A stretch of 64,000 nt of DNA from Nocardioides immobilis. Lineage in GTDB: Bacteria > Actinomycetota > Actinomycetes > Propionibacteriales > Nocardioidaceae. Numbering within the stretch: the stretch's first letter is position 1; every line of letters starts with the position of its first letter. The position numbers and the translations under genes were made by a program. Location: positions 1 through 64,000 of the forward strand of contig NZ_QXGH01000014.1 in the NCBI RefSeq assembly GCF_003515065.1. Direction: 5' to 3'. This document shows, in pieces, positions 16,864 through 25,007 of this stretch. The notes under the pieces were generated by a model that was not told where the DNA came from, made no database searches, and was given only the letters and a program-made list of their open reading frames with translations.

Positions 16864-17340
16864 CTAGACCGCCGTGCAGATCATCTGGATCTCAACCGGG
16901 GTGTTCACCGGCAGGCTCGCCACGCCGATCGCGGTCCGCGCGTGCCGACCGTTCTCACCGAGCACCTCGACGAGGAGGTCGCTGGCCGCGTCGGCGACCT
17001 TCGACTGCAGGCCGAAGTCGGGCGTGCTGGCGACGAAGACCAGCATCTGCACGATCCGGACCCGGTCGAGGCCGCCCACGGCGTCCGCGGCGACCGCCAG
17101 GCAGTTGAGGGCGGCGTGGCGCGCCAGCTCACGACCGGTCTCGAGGTCGACGTCGCGACCCAGGACGCCCTGGCCCAGCAGCTCGCCGTCCCGGTAGGGC
17201 AGCTGACCCGCCACGTGCACGCTCGAGTCGACCCTCCGATGGTGCACGTAGTGCGCGTTGTCGGGGATGTGGGGCAGCTCCAGGCCGAGGGCGTCGAGCC
17301 GCTCGGCAGCCGAGCCACCCCGGGTGTGCAGGTCGGTCAT
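16864..17340 (-). CDS. RidA/YjgF-family protein (enamine/imine deaminase)
   Basis: A 158-residue member of the RidA (Rid) family, which hydrolyses reactive enamines/imines made by PLP and flavin enzymes. Family stretches include VHVAGQLPYRDGEL, AALNCLAVAADAVGG and a late PVEIQMICTAV. The canonical Arg of active RidA deaminases (IPGRTAR-type segment) has a related HARTAIGVASLP here. The ATG at 17340 is 5 nt after the GntR stop codon. With a DSD1-type enzyme and a DAO oxidase next door, imine clearing fits the context well. Confidence 0.88.
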   Translation of the reverse strand: MTDLHTRGGSAAERLDALGLELPHIPDNAHYVHHRRVDSSVHVAGQLPYRDGELLGQGVLGRDVDLETGRELARHAALNCLAVAADAVGGLDRVRIVQMLVFVASTPDFGLQSKVADAASDLLVEVLGENGRHARTAIGVASLPVNTPVEIQMICTAV

Positions 17341-17345
17341 CTGAT

Positions 17346-18002
17346 CTAGGTCTCCTTGTCGGGGGGGCCGGCACTCAGGGCCGACTGGAAGTGGGCGGCC
17401 AGCTCCCGCCGGAACGCCTCGACGTCCCCCTCGAGTGCGACCGCCGCCAGCCGCTCGTGATCGTCGGCGATCTCGTGGAGGTCGTCGTAGGAGCGATGGT
17501 CGACCGAGAGGTAGAGGCGGAGCTTGGTTTCCCAGCCGCCCCAGAGTTCCCGCAGCACCCCGTGTCCGGACAGGTCGTAGAACAGCCGGTGGAACTGCAG
17601 GTGTGCATCGATGCTGGCCGGGATGTCGTCCTCGTCCGTCGTTCGGCGCAGGTCTTCGGTCGCCTTCACCAACCGGTGCCGTTCGGCCCCGCGCAGCGCG
17701 TCGGCAGCAAGCTCGCCGGCGTACGGCTCGACCAGGAGCCGGACCGACGCGATCTCGGCGACCTCCTCGGCGCTGACCTCCGCGACGAACGCGCCGCGGA
17801 AGGGGACCTTCACGACCAGCCCCTCGTTCTCGAGCAGGGTCAGCGCCTCTCGGAGGGGTGATCGGCTGATCCCCAGGTCCGCCGCGATGTGCGCCTCGCG
17901 CAGCTGTCCCCCCGGCGGCACGCTCCCGTCGAGGATGGCGGCACGCAGCACGCGGTAGACGCCGTCCGGGGTCGTCGTCCGCTTCTCGTGCCACTCGAAC
18001 AT
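17346..18002 (-). CDS. GntR-family (FCD) transcriptional regulator
   Basis: A 218-residue regulator with an N-terminal winged helix (DGVYRVLRAAILDGSVPPGG, then HIAADLGISRSPLREAL) and an all-helical FCD ligand domain with conserved Asp/His positions (HLQFHRLFY). The start at 18002 is chosen because CAGG precedes it and it lies just after the HAD stop; 18011 is an alternative. It is the second gene of the operon it probably controls. The repeated palindrome TTGTC(A/G)ACAA upstream of the operon has the shape FCD regulators bind. Confidence 0.9.
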   Translation of the reverse strand: MFEWHEKRTTTPDGVYRVLRAAILDGSVPPGGQLREAHIAADLGISRSPLREALTLLENEGLVVKVPFRGAFVAEVSAEEVAEIASVRLLVEPYAGELAADALRGAERHRLVKATEDLRRTTDEDDIPASIDAHLQFHRLFYDLSGHGVLRELWGGWETKLRLYLSVDHRSYDDLHEIADDHERLAAVALEGDVEAFRRELAAHFQSALSAGPPDKET

Positions 18003-18027
18003 GGCGTCCATCCTGCGGCTCGTCCTG

Positions 18028-18708
18028 TCAGGGACGGGGCAGGCCGAAGAGGACGGGGAGGTCGGCGATGTCGGTGATCCGCTCGTAGCCGAGCCAGTGC
18101 TCGTCATGCTCGAAGCCGCGGTCGACGTAGACCTTGTTCTTGATGCCCATGGTCGCCGCGGACCGGTGGTCGTACATCGGGCTCGCGGAGACGTGGACGA
18201 GCTCGTCAGGCCTCACGTCCAGCTTGTCGAACAGGTACTCGAACGCGGCGAGCCGGGGCTTGTAGACCCCCATCTCCTCGGCGCTGATGACGACCTCGAA
18301 CGGGGCCTCGAGGTTCTTCGAGAGGCGCTCGGCGTGCGCGGTGTCGCTGTTGGTGATGATGACGAGCGGGACCTCCTCCGCCAAGCGGTTGAGCGCGTCG
18401 GTGACACCGGGGTACGGGCCCCAGGTCGGGATGATCTCGTAGACCTCCCGCGCCTCCTCCTCGCGGTACTCCAGCCCCACCCACCGCGACGCACGCTCCA
18501 TGGACCGCGCGACGACCTGGTGGAAGGGTTGGTAGGCGCCGGTGCACTCGTCGATCCGGTAGGCCTTGCAGACCCGCAGGTACTCCTCGGCGACCTCGGC
18601 TGGCAGCCGGTCGCCCAGGACCTCACGCATGGCGTCGTTGATGCTGAACTTGATCAGCGTTCCGTTCATGTCGAACGTCACGAACTTCGGCTTCACATCG
18701 AATGCCAC
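18028..18708 (-). CDS. Type II haloacid-dehalogenase-like HAD hydrolase (copy 4)
   Basis: A 226-residue HAD protein, the most diverged of the four in this window. The nucleophile motif is FDMNGTL (Asp13), with Asn two residues later in place of Tyr or Asp; motif II is ITNSD, the Lys motif VYKPRL and the last motif VSASPMYD. The GTG at 18708 has GAGGAG 6 nt upstream. It heads the operon GntR-RidA-DSD1-SDR-DAO. Finding a HAD of this kind as first gene in two related operons suggests a shared, specific reaction rather than housekeeping. Confidence 0.88.
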   Translation of the reverse strand: MAFDVKPKFVTFDMNGTLIKFSINDAMREVLGDRLPAEVAEEYLRVCKAYRIDECTGAYQPFHQVVARSMERASRWVGLEYREEEAREVYEIIPTWGPYPGVTDALNRLAEEVPLVIITNSDTAHAERLSKNLEAPFEVVISAEEMGVYKPRLAAFEYLFDKLDVRPDELVHVSASPMYDHRSAATMGIKNKVYVDRGFEHDEHWLGYERITDIADLPVLFGLPRP

Positions 18709-18739
18709 GGCTACTCCTCACGCTCCGCCCGAGCGGCCT

Positions 18740-18768
18740 CGGTTACCGCTCTGGTCGATTGTCGACAA
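18740..18768 (-). promoter_or_regulatory. Promoter of the HAD-GntR-RidA operon
   Basis: On the minus strand TTGTCG (18768-18763), 17 nt and TAACCG (18745-18740) form a plausible -35/-10. The -35 lies within the palindrome at 18757-18770. A short leader with GAGGAG precedes the GTG at 18708. Confidence 0.5.
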
Positions 18769-18770
18769 TA
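18757..18770. promoter_or_regulatory. Operator-like palindrome, variant GATTGTCGACAATA
   Basis: ATTGTCGACAAT is a perfect 12-bp palindrome. It sits 28 bp (start to start) from a second copy at 18785 and matches the site at 3981. It overlaps the -35 of the operon promoter, so occupancy should repress it. Confidence 0.7.
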
Positions 18771-18784
18771 CGTCCATCGTCGTC

Positions 18785-18798
18785 GATTGTCAACAATC
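18785..18798. promoter_or_regulatory. Operator-like palindrome GATTGTCAACAATC
   Basis: This 14-mer is identical to the one at 3981-3994. With the site at 18757 it forms a tandem pair spaced 28 bp, about 2.7 helical turns. It lies between the divergent HAD operon and the STAND-LuxR gene and could affect both. Confidence 0.7.
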
Positions 18799-18920
18799 TA
18801 GCCATGCGCGGCAGAGGTGTCGCCGCTGTGCCAGGTCCTTCGGGCATTGACACGCCGGTGGTCGGCACGCAGGCTCGAAAATGGCGCAGTCCTACTCCGA
18901 AGACGTCCCGGACAGAAGCG

Positions 18921-21255
18921 ATGGGCAATGGGTGTGAAGTGAAGTCGGAAACGCACCGGGCATTGCCTGCGGAGCTGACCAGCTTCGTCGGACGGCGCCA
19001 GCAGTTGGCAGAGATCCGCCGCCTGCTGTCCAGCAGTCGGCTGCTGACGCTCACCGGCATGGGCGGTGCCGGCAAGACCCGGCTCGCACTGCGGACAGCC
19101 ACGGAGACACAGCGTGCCTTTCCCGACGGGGCGTGGTTCATCGAGCTCGCGGCGCTGAGAGACCCTCAGCTGCTGCCGCACACGATCGCGACCGCACTCG
19201 ACCTACGTCACGTGTCCGGAAACCCGCTGGCCGACCTGACCGATCACCTGCAGGAGAAGCAGCTGCTTGTCGTGCTCGACAGCTGCGAGCATCTGACCGA
19301 GGCCTGCGCGGTCGTGGTGAGCAAGCTGCTTGCTGAGGCACCAGGCCTTCGGGTGCTGGCGACCAGTCGGCACGTGCTCGATGTCGAGGGCGAACAGGTC
19401 CTCGCGGTGCCACCGCTGTCCATCCCGGAGGATGCCGCGGTGCCCATCGGCGAGGCTCCGCACTATGAGGCGGTGACTCTCCTCGTGGAGCGGGCTAGGG
19501 CGGTGGATCCCCAGTTCCAGATCACCGAGGAGAACCGGGGGGCGGTCATCGAGCTGTGCCAGCGGCTGGACGGGCTGCCGCTCGCCCTCGAGCTCGCCGC
19601 GGTCTGGCTGCGAGCACTGTCGCCGGCGCAGATCCTGGACCGGCTGGAGGACCGCTTCCAGCTGCTCACGACTGGGCGCCGCACCGGCCCTGCCCGACAT
19701 CAGGCGCTCGACGCGGCAGTCGCTTGGAGCTTCGACCTCTGCTCGCCCGAGGAGCAGCTGCTGTGGACGCGCCTGTCGATCTTCTCGAGCGGGTTCGACC
19801 TGGAGGCGGCCGAGGAGATCAGTGCGGGCGACGGCGTGCCCCGCGAAGACGTGCTCGAGCTGCTGGCCGGGCTGGTCGGCAAGTCGATCGTCGTCCGCCA
19901 GCACGACATGGAGCACGGAGACTCCTGGTACCGGATGCTGGAGACGATCCGCGAGTACGGCGCTCGACGGCTGCCGTCGGCGCAGGTCGACGCGATCCAC
20001 CTCCGGCACCGGGACCACTACCGGAGCCTGGCCAACCGGTTCGACAGGGAGTACTTCACCTCGCACCAGGGCGAGTGGTACCTCCGGCTGCGCCGGGAGC
20101 ACGACAACATCCGCGCCGCCATCGAGTTCTGCCTCTGCCATCCGGGAGAGGCCGACGCCGCTCTGGACATCGCGGCACCGCTCTGGCCCTGGTGGCACGC
20201 CGGCCATCTCCAGGAGGGATTGCTGTATCTGGTGCGGGCACTGGACCTCGCGCCCGGACCCACCCGCAGCCGTGGGTACGGGCTGTTCGCGGCGAGCAAC
20301 CTGGCGATCCGTCTCAGCGAGTTCGACCGAGCACTGGCCCTCCTGGCTGAGAGCGGCGAGATCGCAGAACAGCTCGACGACGAACTGCTCGCGTCCCGGG
20401 TCAAGCAGTGCCAAGGACACGCGCTGCTGCACAGCGGTCACCCGGCCGAGGCCGTGCCGCTGCTGGAGGCGGCTCTCGATGACGCCCGGCGGCTCGGCCA
20501 GCCCAGGGATGAGTGGCGCGACGTGAATCTCCTCTGCTTGGCCATGATGTTCGTGGGCGATCCGCGCGCCGAAGACCTTGGCCGGAAGGCCGTGGAGCTG
20601 GCTGAGGACCACGGGGCAGAAGCCTCGAAGGGCTGGGCATTGTGGGACCTGGGTCTGGCCCAGTGGCGCGCCGGCCGATACCAGGACGCCGACCGGTCAC
20701 TGCGGGACGGCATCGGAATGTTCCTGCCCATGCGGAACCTCGACGGCGTCAGCGTCTGTGTCCAGGGCCTGTCCTGGTGTGCTGCTTCTTCCGCCCGACG
20801 AGCACGCTGCCCATCTGCTCGGAGCTGCAGAGGCGGTCTGGCGCGCCATCGGTGGGAATGTCTCGCAGGCGGTCTATCGCGAGTTCGACCGGCGCGCAGA
20901 AGAGCGGCTGCGGTCGGCGATCGGTGACCACCGTTTCGAGGCGGCGTTCGCACAGGGCGCGGCTTACCCGCTGGACCAGGCCGTGGCGGCGGCGCTGGGT
21001 CAGGACTCCGCTCGCCCGTCCGCCACCCCGTTGCCCAACGTGCACCCCACGATCCCCGGCGGCCTGACCCGTCGGCAGTGGGAGATCGCCCAACTATTGG
21101 GCGAAGGGCTGAGCAACAAGGAGATCGCCGCCCGCCTCGTCATCTCACGCCGTACGGCCGAGGCCCACGTCGAGAACATTCTGACCAAGCTGGGCTTCAC
21201 CTCTCGCACGCAGGTGACCAGTTGGGCGATCGACCAGCACGGCCGCAGAAACTAG
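18921..21255 (+). pseudogene. STAND-ATPase LuxR-family regulator, interrupted by a frameshift near 20790
   Basis: The reading frame opens with LPAELTSFVGRRQQLAEIRR, then Walker A GMGGAGKT (about 19058-19081) and a long helical repeat region, as in large LuxR/AfsR-like STAND regulators. It stays open to about 20790, where similarity jumps to another frame starting LLPPDEHAAHLLGAAEAVWR. That frame continues to 21255 and ends in a LuxR helix-turn-helix (LTRRQWEIAQLLGEGLSNKE, about 21064-21123). One indel in TGCTTCTTCCGCCC explains this. Read separately, the first product lacks the DNA-binding domain. It is a real mutation or an assembly error. Start uncertain (18804, 18921 or a GTG near 18931). 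Confidence 0.8.
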
Positions 21256-21259
21256 CCCG

Positions 21260-21293
21260 CGCAAACGCGCCGAGTCACACGTTGAAGCGGAAC
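21260..21293. repeat. Left attachment site (attL-like copy of ychF 3' end)
   Basis: These 34 bases match 59151-59184 with two mismatches, and the last 19 (21275-21293, TCACACGTTGAAGCGGAAC) are identical. On the minus strand they encode FRFNV and a stop, the exact C-terminus of YchF, whose intact gene lies at the other end. This displaced fragment is the hallmark of site-specific insertion at a gene's 3' end. Confidence 0.88.
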
Positions 21294-22087
21294 GTTCCCG
21301 CGGGGATCTGGCTGCTAGTGACCGTTGTTGGATCTCGCTGGAAAAGTGGCTCTGACCTGCGTAAACGCGGACTTGTCGTCGTTGGCAGTCGTTGACTTCT
21401 CTTGGTCTCGGCTGAACTTTTTGCGGACTTTTTGCGGACTAGCGGCGTCAGTCGACGCACCGCGCCCTGGCCGCTGACACCACCCAAGGGGCGTGCCTCC
21501 CGTTGTGGATGTCATCACGGGCTCGACCGGCCAATGGAATAAGGATCCCATCGATGTAATTAATGACCGCCCTGACCAAGCTCCGGGCGCTCAGCCGACA
21601 CCGAGGACCGCGACAAACCCAAGCGAAGGAGTCCCTGTCAGTAGCCATCACGCCACCGATAACGCCTCGCGCGGCTCCATAGCGGCCCCTCGTGACGAGC
21701 GCCCGGGACGTAGCCGAAGGGGTTCTACTCCCGAGTTGCTCAACAAGAAGGTGGAGCCAATTGCTGCACTCCCCTTGCCGATGTTCTCCACCGCCAAGGT
21801 TACAAAGGGGACGTGCACGGTCTTGGCCGAGATGACCGCGCGGTCACGCGCTCGACTTGGTCATGCTGTCACCAGATCATTCAGCGCAGGGGCACGGTTT
21901 AGTGGACTGCTGGCCGCGCCATCTGTTCGAGCGCGGTGCCGGTTCCACCAGCACTGGCACCGCCCTGAGGACTCTGTGACGCCACGAGCACGTTCCGTCC
22001 GATTGCTTTCCTCGCGACGCGCCTCTCCCACATTCCACCGTCAGATGCTCACCGGCGCAGCGGGAGGGTCCGAAGTGGGAACTGGCA
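21294..22087. other. Left end of the element, no convincing gene
   Basis: About 790 bases. An open frame on the plus strand (21493-22203) has low-complexity, basic composition without recognisable features and overlaps the NTF2-like gene, so it is not called. The segment holds the arm repeats at 21416-21437 and a partial second copy of an att-flanking sequence (CTCTGACCTGCGTAAACGCG, 21350-21369), which matches 59141-59160 at 19 of 20 bases. Confidence 0.6.
21416..21437. repeat. Integrase arm-type tandem repeat, left end
   Basis: Two perfect 11-bp tandem copies of ACTTTTTGCGG, followed by ACT. A degenerate pair of the same unit lies at 59099-59120, just inside the right end and in the same orientation. 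Paired short repeats flanking a core site are typical binding sites for the N-terminal domain of lambda-type integrases. Confidence 0.65.
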
Positions 22088-22432
22088 TCACTCGGCGGAT
22101 TCGGATTCGTGGAGCCAAACCTGCCCGATCTTGCCCTCGCTTATCTCGTACACAGCGTTCTGTTGCCACCCACCTGGCCGGGCGTCGGACACCATTCGAA
22201 TGACAGCCGCGGCGTAGCGCTCGCCGCCGAGATGGTCCAGGACGTACCAAGCAAATCCGGCGCCCTCGTTGTCGCGACGCCGCGCGTACCAAGCGAGCAG
22301 ATCGTCAAAGTCACCAGTGAATCCGCCGTCGACGGCGTGGAGAGTCGCGCCCTCGGCCCACAGGTCACGGGCCGCTCCTGGGTCCTCGGCGAAAGTGGCG
22401 AACCAGAGCTGCAACGTCTCCAACGGGCTCAT
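22088..22432 (-). CDS. NTF2-like (SnoaL/DUF4440-type) protein
   Basis: A 114-residue protein with the cone-fold pattern of NTF2-like proteins: N-terminal MSPLETLQLWFATFAEDPGA, a central WAEGATLHAVDGGFTGDFDD, then strands ending GKIGQVWLHES. Members act as small-molecule isomerases or cyclases, or bind ligands. Function here is unknown. The start at 22432 is chosen by fold; the longer frame to 22636 runs antisense to the neighbouring pseudogene. It is divergent from the hydrolase pseudogene at 22515. Confidence 0.7.
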   Translation of the reverse strand: MSPLETLQLWFATFAEDPGAARDLWAEGATLHAVDGGFTGDFDDLLAWYARRRDNEGAGFAWYVLDHLGGERYAAAVIRMVSDARPGGWQQNAVYEISEGKIGQVWLHESESAE

Positions 22433-22514
22433 GGTCGGCACACTATGACTCGGCGGCGAGGTTGCCGACCCCGGTTCGGCTCCGGACGCAGACCACGGCA
22501 CGTACGTTGTGACG

Positions 22515-23391
22515 ATGGTCGAGATGGACGTCTCGGTCGGTGACCGAGGCCTGCGAGTGCGCGACGTTGGTGACCCGCGAGGTAGTCCGGTCCGGTCCTC
22601 TACTTCCACGGCATCCCCGGCTCCCAGGTTGGACATGGCGTTCGCCGATCAGCTCGCTGCTGACCTGGGGGTCCGCCTGATTTCCTTCGATAGACCCGGG
22701 TACGGGGCTTCGCCCTCCGCGAGGTTCGGGCTGGCTTCGATAGCGCGGGACGCGGCGAGAGTGGCCGATTAACTGGGGATCGACAGGTTTGCCACACTGG
22801 GGCAATCAGGTGGAGGACCTTTCGCCCTGGCGGCAGGTTGTGTCCTGGAGACCGCGTCACGCGGGTCGCTGGCGCCGCTCCGTTCGAGCTGGTTCTAAGC
22901 GCGGTGGACATGCTGGACGACAACGACACGGCGGCGCTCGCTCTGCTACCCGATGCCCCGGTCGACGCGGCGCGTCGCTTTGCCGACGGCTTCGAACCTC
23001 TTGTCAGATGGTCCGCGAGACCGTCATAGCCGAGCTGGCGAGTAGCTTTGAGAACTTTCTCTCAGCGCGCGACCGCGAGCTGATGAGCGACGAACGGCTA
23101 TCCACCGCGTTCGCAACCAGCATGCAAGAGGCGCTGAGACAAGGCGCAACCGGTGCGGAGTGGGACAACGTCGCCTGGGTAGGCCCGTGGGAGGTCGACC
23201 CCGCCAGCCTCAACTGCCCGGTCCTGCTCTGGTACGGCAATGAGGACCTGTTCGTCCCCCCAGGGACAGCAGAGTGGTTGCGCGACCACATCCCCGACGC
23301 CCAACTCGTGCTGCGCTGCGGGGAGGGGCACCTGGGCTTCATGGAGCACGCCGCGGAGAAGCTCCACGCGCTCACGGAGCCCACCAGTTGA
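22515..23391 (+). pseudogene. Alpha/beta-hydrolase pseudogene
   Basis: Pieces of one alpha/beta hydrolase appear in three frames: ISFDRPGYGASPSARFG (frame of 22515), GQSGGGPFALAAG after an in-frame TAA near 22769, AAPFELVLSAVDMLDDND in another frame, and LLWYGNEDLFVPPGTAEWL with GEGHLGFMEHA at the end. The nucleophile Ser, acid and His are all recognisable, so the ancestor was active. At least three indels and one stop separate them. It lies in the worn left part of the element. Confidence 0.85.
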
Positions 23392-23437
23392 ACTCTGTGG
23401 CAACCTGGGTCTGATGGAGGCTTTGGGGCAGTCCAGC

Positions 23438-24571
23438 TCAGCCGATCCTGACCGCAACGGGTGGGTCACTGGTCTCCGCGGTGTACCGCGGCGCGGCCGG
23501 TTCGGCTCTCGTGTTGCGAGCGTCTCCGGTGAACCTCGTGAGCGGAATCGTGACGTGCGCGGTGCCATCCACGGTTCGGACGTGGCACTGCAGACCGCAG
23601 CGCCGAATCGTCGGCAACAACGCCCGGTTGTCCGGCTCCATGATCGCAAACATGGCCGTCTTCTGAAGCCCGGCGGCATGAGTGGCAGCCGCGTGCAACA
23701 AGGTCGAGCCGATGCCCTTCCGTTGCCATCCGTCCTCCACGAGGACCCCTACTTCCACGACATCGTCCTCGTACGGCGCGATGACGACCATCCCCACGAC
23801 CTCGTCCCCCACAGCGGCAACGAACGACGCTCCCCCATCGGGCTCGAGAAGTCGTCGCTCCCACCGCCGGGACAATCGGGTGGTCGGCGAGTGGAAGCGG
23901 CGCGACAGCGTCTCAGTCGAGCAACGCTCGTGCAACCGACGTACCACCGTCGCATCCGACGGCCCCGCGCGTCGCACGGTCGCCGTGGCTCCCAACGGGC
24001 TGACCGGGCAGGGAGCGTCAACGATGTCGCCATCCGGCTCGGAACGACTCAACGCCCACCGAGCGAACTCCGTCAGCACAGCCGCCCGAGCACGCTCGAC
24101 CTCGGTGAACGGGACTGGGCGTTTCACTTCGGCGCTGGACCCTTCGACCTCCACACTGAGAACGTCCTCCTCATCGCCGCCCTGTGCTGAGCCATCGACA
24201 CCGAGTAACTCCCCCAACGCCTCGGCCAGGGCGTACGGCCTGTCGAGGAGCTGCAGCGCGGTCCGAAGATACTTCGTTGGCGCGTCGACGAGATCGCGCT
24301 CTGAACAGCGGCCCACGGCCACCAGATCCCCACCAGAGGCCGCAACCAAGGCCCTTACCTCCTCTGCGTCCCAGTTGCCGGGGACAGACAGCAGCACCTC
24401 GTCGGTGACACTGCCGAGGTGCGGGAAGATCTGCAGGCTCAATATGTTCACGCCGTTCTCCCCGCAGCGACCTGCCAACGCCGCCAACGCTCCCGGTCGG
24501 TCTGCCAGAGTCGTGCGTACTTTCCATAACAAGGCGTTCACCCTTTCGCCGGCACGGCCGACTGGCAGCAT
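23438..24571 (-). CDS. ACT-domain/GNAT acetyltransferase (amino-acid-responsive KAT type)
   Basis: A 377-residue protein. Residues 10-105 form an ACT-like domain (VRTTLADRPGALAALAGRC and NILSLQIFPH), and about 195-345 a GNAT domain with the acetyl-CoA loop GWQRKGIGSTLL. Actinobacterial ACT-GNAT proteins are known lysine acetyltransferases stimulated by free amino acids and able to acetylate enzymes such as acetyl-CoA synthetase. By that family knowledge it may couple nitrogen status to metabolism; the ligand here is unknown. The GTG at 24541 is an alternative start that removes 10 residues. Confidence 0.85.
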   Translation of the reverse strand: MLPVGRAGERVNALLWKVRTTLADRPGALAALAGRCGENGVNILSLQIFPHLGSVTDEVLLSVPGNWDAEEVRALVAASGGDLVAVGRCSERDLVDAPTKYLRTALQLLDRPYALAEALGELLGVDGSAQGGDEEDVLSVEVEGSSAEVKRPVPFTEVERARAAVLTEFARWALSRSEPDGDIVDAPCPVSPLGATATVRRAGPSDATVVRRLHERCSTETLSRRFHSPTTRLSRRWERRLLEPDGGASFVAAVGDEVVGMVVIAPYEDDVVEVGVLVEDGWQRKGIGSTLLHAAATHAAGLQKTAMFAIMEPDNRALLPTIRRCGLQCHVRTVDGTAHVTIPLTRFTGDARNTRAEPAAPRYTAETSDPPVAVRIG

Positions 24572-24883
24572 GCCGCGGGTAGGTTGCAGCCCCGGGGCGG
24601 CGCCGTTTCGACGAGGTGAAGGTTTCCCGATCGGTCCGACCGCAGCTTCGAATAGAGCACCCGACCGCCAGCTTCGGACCCGAGCGGCTCACGAGTCTCT
24701 TCCGTCAACAGTCCAGGTGGACAACCCGTCTGTGATCTACAGCCGGTGGGAGTACAAGAAGCACCGACGGGCGCACGGTTTAGCGATCGCAAGGCCTCCG
24801 TAGCGCTGACGGGGTGGTCGTCGGCGACACCGCAACTCCCTAGGGCCAGGGCACTGATGAAGCGTCGTTGACGGCGCTCGTCT
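24572..24883. other. Intergenic stretch, nothing recognised
   Basis: About 310 bases between the ACT-GNAT gene and the IS21 left end. Short overlapping open frames occur on both strands, but none has a ribosome site, start context or similarity that supports a gene. Confidence 0.5.
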
Positions 24884-25007
24884 GAACCTCCCCAGTTCTG
24901 CTCACTGAAATTCCCCACCCTGTGGCTCCATCCGGAAGCGGGTGGGGCTCCTTCGAAGACGGCGGTCTCTGACCACACGCCGTCTATCGAAGGAGCCCTC
25001 GCTTCCC

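Noticed and set aside
21240..21300. A tRNA gene as the insertion target
   Set aside because: No tRNA fold or anticodon arm was found; the repeated core is the ychF 3' end.
21493..22203. A 236-residue plus-strand frame at the element's left end
   Set aside because: Basic, low-complexity sequence with no start signal; it overlaps the NTF2-like gene and the att region.
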